A stretch of 64,000 bases of DNA from Thermohalobaculum xanthum (GTDB taxonomy: Bacteria > Pseudomonadota > Alphaproteobacteria > Rhodobacterales > Rhodobacteraceae): NCBI RefSeq assembly GCF_016623495.1, contig NZ_JAEHHL010000003.1:1-64000 (forward strand). The letters run 5' to 3'. A program made the position numbers and the translations under genes. Positions within the stretch are counted from its first letter, which is position 1. The number at the start of each line of letters is the position of its first letter. The notes beneath the pieces are model-generated. The model was given only the letters and a program-made list of their open reading frames with translations. It did no database searches and was not told the DNA's origin. Positions 1 to 9,146 of this stretch are shown one piece after another.

Positions 1-69
1 CGGGTGGTGGGAATCGAACCCACGCGTTCAGCTTGGAAGGCTGACAGGCTACCATTACATCACACCCGC
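1..69 (-). tRNA. tRNA-Gly (anticodon UCC)
   Basis: On the minus strand the sequence folds as a glycine tRNA. The 7-bp acceptor stem is GCGGGTG with CACCCGC, whose last C lies one base outside the window. The anticodon loop is CTTCCAA, with anticodon UCC at plus positions 35-37, and there is a canonical T arm (GTGGGTTCGATTCCCAC). The 5' end is at 69. Its anticodon-to-5'-end half (32-69) is repeated exactly at 29363-29400, so this gene is the integration target of the island to its right. Confidence 0.95.
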
Positions 70-90
70 GACGTGCAAGCGGTGGTATAT
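32..90. repeat. attachment site, tRNA-proximal copy
   Basis: This 59-bp direct repeat covers the tRNA from the base after the anticodon loop to its 5' end plus 21 bp upstream. Against 29363-29421 the first 38 bp are identical and only two bases differ in the rest (at 70 and 74). Recombination within the identical core would leave an intact tRNA in either state. Confidence 0.85.
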
Positions 91-110
91 CGTCGATGCT
101 TTGACGTCAA
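84..110 (-). promoter_or_regulatory. promoter of tRNA-Gly
   Basis: Minus strand: TTGACG at 105-110, 15 bp, then TATACC at 84-89, ending 14 nt before the tRNA 5' end. The same two boxes at the same spacing recur at the two displaced att copies, although the 15-bp spacer sequences are unrelated. That conservation supports a real promoter. The spacer is slightly short for a sigma-70 promoter. Confidence 0.6.
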
Positions 111-411
111 TAAACGCTTCTCGGCGGTCACACGAACGCGAGTCTTTAGGGCGACTAGCGGTCTGACCGCACTCCGACAGTTGAAGAGGCGGCCGCCCTA
201 CATCAAAGCTCGTCGAAGACTGTACGCCCGGAGGGGGAACGAACCTTCGTGGCGCTCAGCACTGAGGCCCGCTCAATGGTCGATGCGGCCATACACAAAT
301 GGCTCGCCCGGCCTCCATCAGCCACTTCCGCACTTGTCGCTGACCGCAGGTTTCGCTTGCCCGGTTCATTGGCAGTGCGACACTGTCGGCGAGCCAAAGC
401 GGGGCCACGCC
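91..411. other. no gene seen
   Basis: This is the stretch between the attachment repeat and the first island gene. Open frames here have unnatural composition or run through the tRNA. Apart from the tRNA -35 box at 105-110 nothing recognisable was found. It may hold the left-end integrase binding sites of the island. Confidence 0.4.
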
Positions 412-1218
412 ATGCGACGCAACGAGCTGACGGAGCGTTTCCGTGCCCTTCACGTCCCGGGCCGACCGGTGGTGATGTTGAACCCTTGGGACGTTGGATC
501 AGCGAAGGTCATGGCGGGGCTGGGCGCGCAAGCGCTGGCGACGACCTCGGCCGGGCATGGATTCACGCTGGGCCTGACCGATGGCGGGCAGGTGCCACGC
601 GACACGGCCCTGCAGCACGCCGCCGCCATCTGCGCGGCAGTCGATGTGCCGGTCAATGGCGATTTCGAGAACGGGTTTGGTGAAGACCCCGAGACTGTCG
701 GCGAGACGGTGCGACTGGCGGCGGAGGCGGGGCTCGCCGGGGTCTCGATCGAGGACACCGCCGTCCCGACGACGGCCTCCTATCCGTTCGATCTGGCTCT
801 GGTTAGGATCGAGTCGGCGGTTGCCGCGGCGCGCACCGCAGGGATCGTGCTGACCGCCCGCGCCGACGGCTGGATCTTCAAGAACTATGATCAGGCCGAA
901 GCCTTGCGCCGCTGCCGGGCCTTCGCCCAAGCGGGCGCCGACGTGATCTACGCGCCTCTGGTCGATGCCGATACCAGCCGCGCACTGGCTGCCACTGGCA
1001 CACCGGTCAACCTCCTTGCCGCCGGTGCAATGCGTGATCTCACGACGGACCAGATGGGGGCGCTCGGGGCCGCCCGCATATCGATCGGCGGGGGACTGGC
1101 CCGGGTCACACAGCAGGTAATCATCGACAGCGCCCGCGCGATGCTTGAGCGAGGCGATTTCACTAATCTGAAAGGCGCCGCGAACGCGGCCGAGGTCGAA
1201 GAGCTGTTAACGAAATGA
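412..1218 (+). CDS. isocitrate lyase/PEP mutase family enzyme
   Basis: A 268-residue protein of the ICL/PEP mutase TIM-barrel superfamily, whose members cleave or form C-C or C-P bonds of 2-oxo or carboxylic acids using Mg2+. Visible hallmarks are the metal-binding stretch GDFENGFG (about residue 83), IEDT (about 114), the ARADGW strand (about 145) and a C-terminal ISIGGGLARV segment. The KKCGH catalytic loop of true isocitrate or methylisocitrate lyase is absent, so the exact reaction cannot be assigned (oxaloacetate decarboxylase-like or a related lyase). The open frame extends upstream through the tRNA, but similarity begins at the ATG at 412, which is taken as the start. It is the first gene inside the island and stands alone. 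Confidence 0.88.
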   Translation: MRRNELTERFRALHVPGRPVVMLNPWDVGSAKVMAGLGAQALATTSAGHGFTLGLTDGGQVPRDTALQHAAAICAAVDVPVNGDFENGFGEDPETVGETVRLAAEAGLAGVSIEDTAVPTTASYPFDLALVRIESAVAAARTAGIVLTARADGWIFKNYDQAEALRRCRAFAQAGADVIYAPLVDADTSRALAATGTPVNLLAAGAMRDLTTDQMGALGAARISIGGGLARVTQQVIIDSARAMLERGDFTNLKGAANAAEVEELLTK

Positions 1219-1525
1219 GGCCCGGGACCGCCGACTCCCGGCTCTCCTGCGAGCCCATTCCCTAAACGCGCAAATCGAGCTGTCGCGACTGGACACGACG
1301 ACCTTGTGCTCGAAGCGGGCGTCCTCTGCAGAGATTGCTAAAAACAGCCATGGGCAGGGAGCGAAAGGGCAACTTTGGGCGGTGAATAGCCATTCGTTGC
1401 TGATTCTAAGAATGATCGGCTTGGTAGAGAACCGGATGGTTCGGTTCTGAAGCACGAGCCTTGATTGGCGGCCTGTGTCGACACCACGCGGCTGGCTCAG
1501 CGTGGCGATCTGGCGGCCATCCCTA
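1219..1525. other. no gene seen
   Basis: Convergent intergenic space between the lyase and the hypothetical gene at 1526. No hairpin-plus-T terminator or recognisable repeat was noticed. Confidence 0.35.
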
Positions 1526-1969
1526 TTAGGCGAGCAGCGTTCGGAGTCGCCGCTCGGAGACCGGCATCTTCGCGCCCGACCGGAACGCGGTCCACAAGTG
1601 CTGCTTCGGCGTCCCGGCGTAATATCGAGGCATCGCTGGCAGAAGCCTATCGCGCGGCCAGGCGGTAGATGCGTAGCGCTCCGACATCGACCAGATCCGC
1701 TTGGCACGATGGTAGGTCGACATCGTTGGCGGCAACATCGCCGACAAGCTTCGCAATTCGGCATCACGCAGCCACATCGCGCGCTCCATCCACCACGGGA
1801 CACCGCCGTGGTCCTGAGCGACGCCGAAGGCTTCATCAAGGTTTCCGCAATCATGATCGAGGAAACGGCCGAGCGCCGCACCCAACCATTCCTGCAGATC
1901 GATCGGCAGCGGCACGCCCTCGCGGCAACAGCCAAGGATGGTCTCAAGTGCTTCGATCTCTCTGAGCAT
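1526..1969 (-). CDS. conserved hypothetical protein
   Basis: A predicted 147-residue protein of unknown function. The composition is natural and the C-terminal stretch (WPRDRLLPAMP through GAKMPVSERRLRTLLA) reads like a conserved soluble protein found in accessory regions of alphaproteobacteria. The ATG at 1969 is preferred because GAAGGG precedes it by about 8 nt. An in-frame ATG at 2041 would add 24 poorly composed residues. It is transcribed divergently from the SARP-like gene at 2188. No catalytic motif, membrane segment or signal peptide was seen. Confidence 0.5.
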   Translation of the reverse strand: MLREIEALETILGCCREGVPLPIDLQEWLGAALGRFLDHDCGNLDEAFGVAQDHGGVPWWMERAMWLRDAELRSLSAMLPPTMSTYHRAKRIWSMSERYASTAWPRDRLLPAMPRYYAGTPKQHLWTAFRSGAKMPVSERRLRTLLA

Positions 1970-2187
1970 TCTGGTCGCCCTTCGGTGTGACCCAATTTCG
2001 CGATCATGCCCAACCGGCAGTTTGACGGGCGTCAAAAGCAAGCGTCATGAGTCGTCAGTCAGGCGTCGAATTGGCGTCATTTCGGAGTCAAAAGCGCGTC
2101 ACGGGCCCGAACTGATCGTTTCCAGGAGCTTCACAAGCATTGCGCTGCGGAATAGAATCACGGCCATGAGCCTGTCGGAGAAGCTCG

Positions 2188-4140
2188 ATGCGCAAGCGAT
2201 CCGCGCCTTCACCGATCTGGCGCCTGATGGGAGACCTGTCGATCGTTACGCCTGATGGCGTCGCCGTCGACGGTCTTGGAACGAAGGCGCTTGCGCTGCT
2301 GGCTTACCTTGCGCTGACCGCGGAACGGGTGTCGCGCGCTGAGCTCGCAGGGATGCTTTGGCCCGGGCCAGATCCCTCGCGATCGAAGCACAATCTGCGG
2401 CAGTGCCTGCTCTCGCTGCGAAAGAGCTTGGGGGACAGCTTCGAGAAAATCATCAAGCTTTCGGATCAGTGGGTCGCCTTGGATCATGATGTCGTCCGTA
2501 TCGACGCACTGGAAATCCTCCGGATCGATTCTGGGCGCCGAGCGTCGGCCGCCGAGATCATCGGCCTTTGCCGCGGCCCGTTCTTGCGTGCCCTGGCGAC
2601 CCGGGCCCAGCCCTTCGATGACTGGCTGGAACTGCAACGCGAACGCCTCGACATAGCAACGCAGCGCATCGCCACAGCGGCTTACGAATCCGCTCGACGG
2701 TCGGGTCAGACCTCCCAGGCCGCCAATCTGCGCACCATCCTCGAGACCATCTCAATCGCTGAGACGGCCTCTGAGCAGACGGGAAACTGGGGCCTTCTGA
2801 CGCGAAAATTCTCGGGTCGCCGCGCCAGACCGCTCCGCCGCCTCGGCATCGGTGCAGGCGCCATCATCCTGGTCGTTCTGGCATCGATCGGAGCCTATCA
2901 CATGTCGATGGATGTGCGGCACGTCTTCGATGACAGCATCCTCGGCGAGCGCAAGGTGGTGCGCCGTATCGCTGTTCTTCCGTTCACCACCAGCAATGCG
3001 ACGACTGAGGAGCAGAGCCTTGCCGGAGGGGTGACGCTCGGCGTCAACTACGCGCTTTATGCGATCACGGCGCGCGAGCTCTTCGTCGTCACGCATGTGG
3101 CGCAAGCCCGCGACCTTGGCACGGAAGAGCGCCTCGCAGTCGCGAAGGACCTTGGCGTGCAGTACCTAATTTCGGGGACTGTCGAGGTCAAGGAAGGCGT
3201 GGTCCGCGTCTTTGCACAGTGCCTCGATGCTCAGACCCGGACCGTCATCTGGCGCGAGCAGTTCGACAGGCCGATCGCCCAGGCCTTCAGCCTCCAGGAC
3301 GAGATCACGCTCGAGATCCTTAAGGGTCTCGACATCGAGTTGAATACCGCCGAGTGGAACCGGATCCAGTACCTCGACGACACCGAGAACCTCCATGCCT
3401 GGCTGGCCGCCGCTAACGGCGTGCGTCATCTCATTCGGGTGCGCAAGGAAGATGTCGAGATTGCACGAGCCTCGTATGTGAGGGCGCTTCAATACGACCC
3501 GGAGTACATTAGTGCCCGCCGCGGATTAGCCTGGGTCTCCTTCCTGCGGGTGCGCCTGGGGTGGAGCAGGGATCCGGCCGCGGAGATCCTCGAGGCGAAG
3601 AACCAGCTGGGAATTGTCCTCAGAAAGCGCCCTGATGACGGCCTGACTAAGAGCCTAGAGGGAGCAATCCTGCTTCTCGAGGAACGTTACGAAGACGCGG
3701 TGGATGCCGGCGAGTTCGCGGTCGAGATGCTGCCCGGATCGGCCGACGCCACGGCGGTGCTCGCCCATACGCTGACCTATGTCGGCGAGACGGCGCGCGC
3801 GCTCGAATTGATCAATCGCGCAATGGAGCTGAGCCCGATGAGCCCAGGCTGGTATCGCTGGACGAAAGGCCGTGTGCTACGGCTTGCGGGCCGCTTCGAT
3901 GAGGCGATCGAATTACTGGAGCAGGATCTGGGGGCAAGCGAACCCACGCTGGTGCACCTGGCCGAACTGACCGCCTCCTACTCGGCGAACGGAAACAAGA
4001 GGGCCGCGCAAAGGGTCGCGAGGGTGATCCGGAGGATCGATCCTGAGTTTAGCGCATCGGCATGGTTGCTGCACCCGCGGCTCAAGGATCCGGAGCTGCA
4101 GAGCAAGGAATTTGAGTACCTCTCTGGCGCTGGACTCTAG
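2188..4140 (+). CDS. membrane-anchored SARP-like regulator with TolB-like and TPR domains
   Basis: A 650-residue one-component regulator. The N terminus (about 12-110) is a SARP/OmpR-type winged helix (AELAGMLWPG, then KHNLRQCLLSLRK). A BTAD-like helical part follows (about 115-195). A single membrane helix lies at about 219-237, flanked by arginines. The outer part begins with a FlgO/TolB-N-like domain (about 258-375, RRIAVLPF and LISGTVEV) and ends in TPR-like helices (about 425-620). The layout resembles CadC/ToxR regulators, so DNA binding in the cytoplasm and sensing in the periplasm is inferred. GGAGAAG sits 5 nt before the ATG at 2188. An internal ATG at 2227 is a weaker alternative. 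It lies 68 bp upstream of a paralogous regulator on the same strand. Confidence 0.8.
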   Translation: MRKRSAPSPIWRLMGDLSIVTPDGVAVDGLGTKALALLAYLALTAERVSRAELAGMLWPGPDPSRSKHNLRQCLLSLRKSLGDSFEKIIKLSDQWVALDHDVVRIDALEILRIDSGRRASAAEIIGLCRGPFLRALATRAQPFDDWLELQRERLDIATQRIATAAYESARRSGQTSQAANLRTILETISIAETASEQTGNWGLLTRKFSGRRARPLRRLGIGAGAIILVVLASIGAYHMSMDVRHVFDDSILGERKVVRRIAVLPFTTSNATTEEQSLAGGVTLGVNYALYAITARELFVVTHVAQARDLGTEERLAVAKDLGVQYLISGTVEVKEGVVRVFAQCLDAQTRTVIWREQFDRPIAQAFSLQDEITLEILKGLDIELNTAEWNRIQYLDDTENLHAWLAAANGVRHLIRVRKEDVEIARASYVRALQYDPEYISARRGLAWVSFLRVRLGWSRDPAAEILEAKNQLGIVLRKRPDDGLTKSLEGAILLLEERYEDAVDAGEFAVEMLPGSADATAVLAHTLTYVGETARALELINRAMELSPMSPGWYRWTKGRVLRLAGRFDEAIELLEQDLGASEPTLVHLAELTASYSANGNKRAAQRVARVIRRIDPEFSASAWLLHPRLKDPELQSKEFEYLSGAGL

Positions 4141-4208
4141 GAGGACGCCGGGGCGTGCGGGTCGTGCCGCGCCTTTTGTCAGGTCTTCGAGTGGGCTAGC
4201 TTCAAGAC

Positions 4209-5537
4209 ATGCAGGGCGAGAACGTCAGCGGCAGAGATGACACCATCCGCGTCCGCTTGTTGACCGGCGCCGACATCCTGATTGAAGGCCATAGCGATCT
4301 GGACTGGAAGGGAAGGATCCCCCGGATCGTCTTCGCAATTCTCGCTCTGTCACCGGGAATCGCGGTCTCGCGCGACCGGATTGCCGGACTGGTCTGGCCC
4401 GAGAGCGACCAGGCGGCTGCCAGGCGGAATCTGCGCATGGCCCTGACCACGCTGCGCAAAGGCTTGCGACCCGTCGGCGACGACCTGATCACGGCGGACC
4501 AAGACACTGTGTGCCTCCGTCTCGATCCGACGCAAGTGGACGCCTGTCTGATGGGACGCCTTGCGGCGGAGCGCACCGTGCAGGAGGCTGAGCGAGCCCT
4601 CGCGCTGTTCGGCGGCGCGATGCTGCCCGACCTCCGAATGCCATCGGCAGAGATCGCCGACTATTTCGTACTCGTCACAGACCGTTGTCGAGGGTTGGTT
4701 CTCGAGGCAGGGCATTGGTTGCTCGCCGAATGCGTGGCGGACGCTCGGACCGATCGCGCCGCTTCCGTTGCACGACGGCTTCTCGAGATCGCACCGACCG
4801 ATGAGGAGGCCCATCGCGCGCTGATCCAGTACCACCTTAGGCGCGGCGATCGTGCCGGCGCGTTGCAACAGTTCGATCGATGCGTCGCCGTTCTGAAGCG
4901 CGACCTCGATGTCGCGCCGTCCGCGGAGACGCAGGATCTTCATCGCAAGATCCTGAGCGATGTCCCGGCTTCTCGGGACGATGGCCTGCCCAGCATCCCG
5001 GTCGCGCTCGTCTCGGCGCCTATCAACATCGTTCCGTCACGACGATACCTGCTGCGCCTTGTCCGTCTTGCGCGATCTGGGCCCATTCTCCTCGGGCTGG
5101 GTATCGCCGTGTCACTCGGCCTCGCCGTCCTAGTATATCGCGCAGCGGTCCGTCCGGATGCGGAGCCGCAACCGATGACGAAGCAGATAATCGCCTTGGC
5201 GCCGGTCGTGGCGGATCCGGCTCCGTGCGCCACGCCATCGCTCGCGAGGGATCTGGAGCGATTGCAGCAGAGCGCGCTCGTCTCGCTTCCGAACGTCGCC
5301 GTCCTGCTTGGCGGCGCTCACGTCGATCCGCAGGGCGACCCGGTGAGCACGCTGCGCACCAGAACGGCGCTGCAATGCAGTGGCAACGAGGTGCGCGTGA
5401 CCGTCGAGGTCTGGGCGACCGCAACGGGCGAGATGGTATGGGCAGGACAATATAACGGGAGCCAAGCCGCGCTGGACGCTCTCATGGATCGGATCATCGC
5501 CGATCTTGGCCCTTGGCTGGCCGACTGGTCTCGATAG
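4209..5537 (+). CDS. membrane-anchored SARP-like regulator, second of pair
   Basis: A 442-residue paralog of the gene before it. A SARP-type winged helix occupies about 14-105 (RIAGLVWPESD, then RRNLRMALTTLRKGL). A well-formed BTAD domain lies at about 110-250 (RRLLEIAPTDEEAHRAL, LKRDLDVAPSAET). A single membrane helix is at about 291-309. The outer tail of about 130 residues has no TPRs but keeps two cysteines (about 340 and 390) that could form a disulfide. The tail faintly resembles the beta-rich outer domain of the first protein (VTVEVWATATGEMVWAGQY). The spacing suggests co-transcription. The target may be the desaturase and esterase genes immediately downstream, but this is inference from position only. 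Confidence 0.78.
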   Translation: MQGENVSGRDDTIRVRLLTGADILIEGHSDLDWKGRIPRIVFAILALSPGIAVSRDRIAGLVWPESDQAAARRNLRMALTTLRKGLRPVGDDLITADQDTVCLRLDPTQVDACLMGRLAAERTVQEAERALALFGGAMLPDLRMPSAEIADYFVLVTDRCRGLVLEAGHWLLAECVADARTDRAASVARRLLEIAPTDEEAHRALIQYHLRRGDRAGALQQFDRCVAVLKRDLDVAPSAETQDLHRKILSDVPASRDDGLPSIPVALVSAPINIVPSRRYLLRLVRLARSGPILLGLGIAVSLGLAVLVYRAAVRPDAEPQPMTKQIIALAPVVADPAPCATPSLARDLERLQQSALVSLPNVAVLLGGAHVDPQGDPVSTLRTRTALQCSGNEVRVTVEVWATATGEMVWAGQYNGSQAALDALMDRIIADLGPWLADWSR

Positions 5538-5885
5538 AACTCTTCCGACACCTGATGGGCCCGCATGGTTTGGCCCCACCTGTCCAGCACTGGCTTGGAC
5601 CGGATGATCCGTTATCCGGGGGCGACATGCAGGACCCACGATCTGACTACGATACAACACGTTAGCAGCCGCGCAACCAAAGCAACGGCAGCGGAAACCG
5701 GGTCAACCGATTCAATCAAGCCGACGATGCTCTGAAGGGTCAATCGGGGTTGCGTGGCCGCTCTCGTCAGCCCGGCACCGATCGCGGAAATCCATCCCTC
5801 TTTGATCTTCCCAGGAGGCAGAGCGGTACTGTGGCCGATTTCCCTGGACCTTTGCCTCGGACGAGCCTGCCGAAAAGGACTCACT
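5538..5885. other. intergenic region, no gene seen
   Basis: The 348 bp between the second SARP-like gene and the desaturase. No coding frame with natural composition was found. It ends in the AAAAGGA ribosome-binding site of the desaturase. It probably contains that gene's promoter and possible regulator sites, but no clear dyad was spotted by eye. Confidence 0.4.
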
Positions 5886-7025
5886 ATGACCGTTCACGCC
5901 CGAAGCACCTCTGTGCCACAGTCACCACCGAAGCCGCGGCCACCGACGCATCTGAGAGCACGGTTCAAGAAGGACGCCTCGGACGATTTCTTCATCGACT
6001 TGCGCCAGCGGGTGAATGCCTACCTCCGCGAGCACGGCAAGAGCCGCTACGACGACGGGCGCATCGCACTGAAGGGGGTGGCATATGCTGCAGTGACGCT
6101 GACGGCCTATTTCGTCATGCTGTTCGGCGGGCTGCCCCCGGTGGGGACCTTCGCCGCGGCGGTCGTGTTCGGCCTCGGTTGCCTGTTGCTCGGGCTCAAT
6201 GTCGGTCACGACGCGGCGCATAACTGCCTCACGCGCCAACGCTGGCTGAACCTGACGCTGCAGACGTTGATCTTCACGCTTCTCGGGGCCGATGCCTATC
6301 TCTGGCGGCTTCGCCACGTGAAATCGCATCACGTGTTCCCGAACGTGAACGATTGCGACATCGATATCGACGAGTACTGGTGGATCCGACTGTCGCCGAA
6401 CCAGCCTCGGCTGCCGCACCACCGCTTCCAGCACCTCTACGCACCGCTGATCTTCTGGCTCGTGAACGTGCACACGACATTCTACCAGGACACGGTCTAC
6501 CTGTTTAAGCGAGACCTCGCCAACATGCGCGATATCAGCCATCCTTGGTACGCCTATCCACTCTTCGTCGCCTCGAAGGTCGGCTATTTCGCGATCTGGC
6601 TCGCCATCCCGATGGCAGTACTGCCCTATCCCTGGTGGTGGATCGCACTTGCGTGGCCGGCGGTCTCGTTCATCATGTCGGTGATCTTCATCGGCCTACT
6701 GATCGGCACTCATTTTGCCGAGGAAACGATCTTTCCCGTCGTCGACGATGACGGCATGATCGACCATGGCTGGGCCTATCACGCGCTCGCCACTTCGCTC
6801 GACTGGAGCCCCGAAAGTCCGGTCGCCAATGCTATTGCAGGCGGCGCCAACGCCCACGTAGCGCATCATCTGTTCCCGAATGTCGCACATGTCCATTATC
6901 CTGCGATCACGCGGATGATCCGCGAGGAAGCGGTCCGGTACGGCCTACCTTACAACGTGACGAGCTTCCTCGGCATGATCACGTCGCACTTCCGATTTTT
7001 GAAACGGCTCGGGCAGGCGTCCTAA
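5886..7025 (+). CDS. membrane fatty acid desaturase
   Basis: A 379-residue integral membrane di-iron desaturase. The three histidine boxes are clear: HDAAH (108-112), HVKSHH (144-149) and HVAHH (324-328). Hydrophobic segments lie at about 65-80, 85-107, 125-140, 225-245 and 250-275. The box pattern matches the acyl-lipid/linoleoyl-CoA ('front-end') desaturase group rather than stearoyl-CoA desaturases. No cytochrome b5 domain is fused, so an external ferredoxin or cytochrome is expected. The ATG at 5886 follows AAAAGGA by 6 nt; the longer open frame upstream has unnatural composition. It would introduce a double bond into membrane acyl chains. Confidence 0.9.
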   Translation: MTVHARSTSVPQSPPKPRPPTHLRARFKKDASDDFFIDLRQRVNAYLREHGKSRYDDGRIALKGVAYAAVTLTAYFVMLFGGLPPVGTFAAAVVFGLGCLLLGLNVGHDAAHNCLTRQRWLNLTLQTLIFTLLGADAYLWRLRHVKSHHVFPNVNDCDIDIDEYWWIRLSPNQPRLPHHRFQHLYAPLIFWLVNVHTTFYQDTVYLFKRDLANMRDISHPWYAYPLFVASKVGYFAIWLAIPMAVLPYPWWWIALAWPAVSFIMSVIFIGLLIGTHFAEETIFPVVDDDGMIDHGWAYHALATSLDWSPESPVANAIAGGANAHVAHHLFPNVAHVHYPAITRMIREEAVRYGLPYNVTSFLGMITSHFRFLKRLGQAS

Positions 7026-7229
7026 GGCGCTGCATGAAAATGATTATTTTTCCCTCGACATTTGGGACCTTACCGGTGGTCTGCGGCAGAGCGCAGCGCC
7101 GGCACAGGGCTTGGAACTCCAATCGCCTTTGGATGCCGACCGACCCGCCAGACCGTGAGTCTCGAGGAAAGATGCAGCCCGGATTCTTCGGGCGAGAGTC
7201 TTGATCGCTAGCCAAGGGAGGAGACGCAC

Positions 7230-9146
7230 ATGTCTGGAAACTCGTTCCGGAGCCCCGTTCAAAAGAGCGAAACGGCCCCCCGATACTCCAAGATCTATAT
7301 CGTCGGCGACAGCATCTTCGACTCAGGTGGGATCAATACCCTTACCTTTGGCACGCCGACTGGAGACTACACCGCGTTCGGATATGGCTACCGTACCAAC
7401 ACCCAGGATGTAGACGGCGACGGTGTTGAAGACGGTGAGTCTTACGCGCAGCAACTGGTTACGCTGTTTGGCTTGGCCGATCAGGTCCAGAACGAGTCGG
7501 TAGCCGGCGCGGAAGCGGTACGGGACTTCACCGTCAAAGAGCATATCGACCAGATATCGCTCTTCGGTGCCAGCATTCTCGACGTGCTGGAATTCCAGGA
7601 TCGGACGCCCCCGCCAGAAAGTCTCGAAACGCGGATGGATCTCGCCGGTCAGATCGAACGGACGCTCGTGTCCTTCGTGACGGATGGCAGCCCGGAGAAC
7701 GCTGCCGCCATAATCACCATTGGCTCCAACGACTTCATTTCTTTCCTAGCGTCAAATCTCGACTTCATTGGAGAGAACGCGGAGGCTCTCGGGGAACTGG
7801 TCGCGAGCGGGACACTCGACATCCCCGCCGTGATCCAGGATCCAGACACGCCCCAGTTGATCCGGCCGTTCTTGATTGAGATCGTCACGATCCTCACCGG
7901 TACGATCGAGGCCACAGCAGGCGCGATCTATACCCTCGCCACCGCGGGGATCGACACGTTGATCTTCGCCAACAACCCGTCCTTCTTCACCCCGCTCGTG
8001 CAAGCTGCGCCCGGCTTGCCGGAGGGCTTCGCTGATCTGATCAAGCCCTTCGCACTGGCGATCTTCGATGCGCAGAACGCGAGCGTCGAGGCAGCCATCG
8101 GGGCATTTCAGTCGGACCCGTCGATCACGACGCAGTTCCAGGTGATCGACACGTTCTCCATGGTGGAGCAGATCTTCAAAGATCCAGCCTCCTTCGGGAT
8201 TCTTAACCTCAGCGAGCCGGTCTATCTCGACACGCCGAACGGTGCGATCGACCCGTTAACCGGAGAGCAGTTCTTCTTTGCCCCGCCAAACGGCGACTAC
8301 CCGGACGGCATATCGCTCGATCAGTCCGTCTACTTCGACACCGTGCATTTCTCCGCCAACACTCATGACATCCTGAGCGCCTACAGCGAGGCATCGTTGG
8401 CGAGGAACCTGCGATTTCTGACAGACGAGGCGGATCATTTCCGGTCCGGTATGCCGTCCCACACGGGCGCGAGTGTCGATGATGTGGTATTCGCCGATTT
8501 GGGCAATGACCGTATCTTTGCGGGCGGCGGCGGCGATGTCGCCTTCGGCGGCGGCGGCAACGACCGGCTGTTCGGCGAATGGGGCAACGACATCCTCGCC
8601 GGCGGCAGTGGAAACGACCACCTTTTGGGCGGTCACGGATCGGACGTCCTCTCCGGCCAGGATGGCAATGACCATTTGGTCGGAGGGAGCGGTGCCGACT
8701 TCATGTTTGACGGTCTCGGCGACGACGTCTCCGAGGGCGGAGCCGGAGATGACGTGTTCCTCAATGTCTCCGAAGAGATGATCGGCGGTACACGGGCAAG
8801 TCGCGACGTAGACCAATTTGTCGGCGGCGGGGGGCATGACACGCTTTTGCTGGTGATCGGCGACGAGGCCGAACGTGACGCGGCGATCGAGGCGATCGAA
8901 GCGAGTCGCGGTCCGGGTGGGCGGATGGGCGACTTCGCGATCGCCGAACTCGGCATAGAGGCGTGCGGTATCGATCGAGTGGTGATCTTCGATCATCTGG
9001 TCCTGCCGATCGGCACTACGATGGACCTCGACCTCGCCGAGACCATTGCCTATGGCGATCTCTGGAGCGTCCTCCCGCCGGCCGAGGGTGGAGTTGGCCT
9101 AGCGGCCGCCGTCTACGACAGCGATCAGGACTGGTGGACCGCCTAG
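7230..9146 (+). CDS. secreted GDSL esterase/lipase with RTX repeats
   Basis: A 638-residue two-part protein. The N-terminal SGNH/GDSL hydrolase (about 20-410) shows the nucleophile block IVGDSIFDSGG (Ser28), an ITIGSND block (about 173) and a C-terminal FDTVHFSANTH block carrying the D-x-x-H dyad. About 424-510 holds RTX nonapeptides of the GGxGxD type (GGGGNDRLFGEWGNDILAGG and similar) that bind Ca2+. There is no N-terminal signal peptide, so type I secretion through a C-terminal signal is expected, but no ABC/MFP exporter genes are in the window. A strong site (AAGGGAGGAG) precedes the ATG. The likely role is an extracellular esterase or lipase; the substrate is unknown. Confidence 0.88.
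   Translation: MSGNSFRSPVQKSETAPRYSKIYIVGDSIFDSGGINTLTFGTPTGDYTAFGYGYRTNTQDVDGDGVEDGESYAQQLVTLFGLADQVQNESVAGAEAVRDFTVKEHIDQISLFGASILDVLEFQDRTPPPESLETRMDLAGQIERTLVSFVTDGSPENAAAIITIGSNDFISFLASNLDFIGENAEALGELVASGTLDIPAVIQDPDTPQLIRPFLIEIVTILTGTIEATAGAIYTLATAGIDTLIFANNPSFFTPLVQAAPGLPEGFADLIKPFALAIFDAQNASVEAAIGAFQSDPSITTQFQVIDTFSMVEQIFKDPASFGILNLSEPVYLDTPNGAIDPLTGEQFFFAPPNGDYPDGISLDQSVYFDTVHFSANTHDILSAYSEASLARNLRFLTDEADHFRSGMPSHTGASVDDVVFADLGNDRIFAGGGGDVAFGGGGNDRLFGEWGNDILAGGSGNDHLLGGHGSDVLSGQDGNDHLVGGSGADFMFDGLGDDVSEGGAGDDVFLNVSEEMIGGTRASRDVDQFVGGGGHDTLLLVIGDEAERDAAIEAIEASRGPGGRMGDFAIAELGIEACGIDRVVIFDHLVLPIGTTMDLDLAETIAYGDLWSVLPPAEGGVGLAAAVYDSDQDWWTA

Noticed and set aside
4-411. N-terminal extension of the lyase open frame through the tRNA
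   Set aside because: The frame runs through the tRNA and att repeat and has unnatural composition; family similarity begins at ATG 412.
2188-9146. SARP genes as a sign of an antibiotic gene cluster
   Set aside because: No synthase, NRPS/PKS or tailoring genes nearby; both SARP-like proteins are membrane-anchored and of the alphaproteobacterial sensor type.
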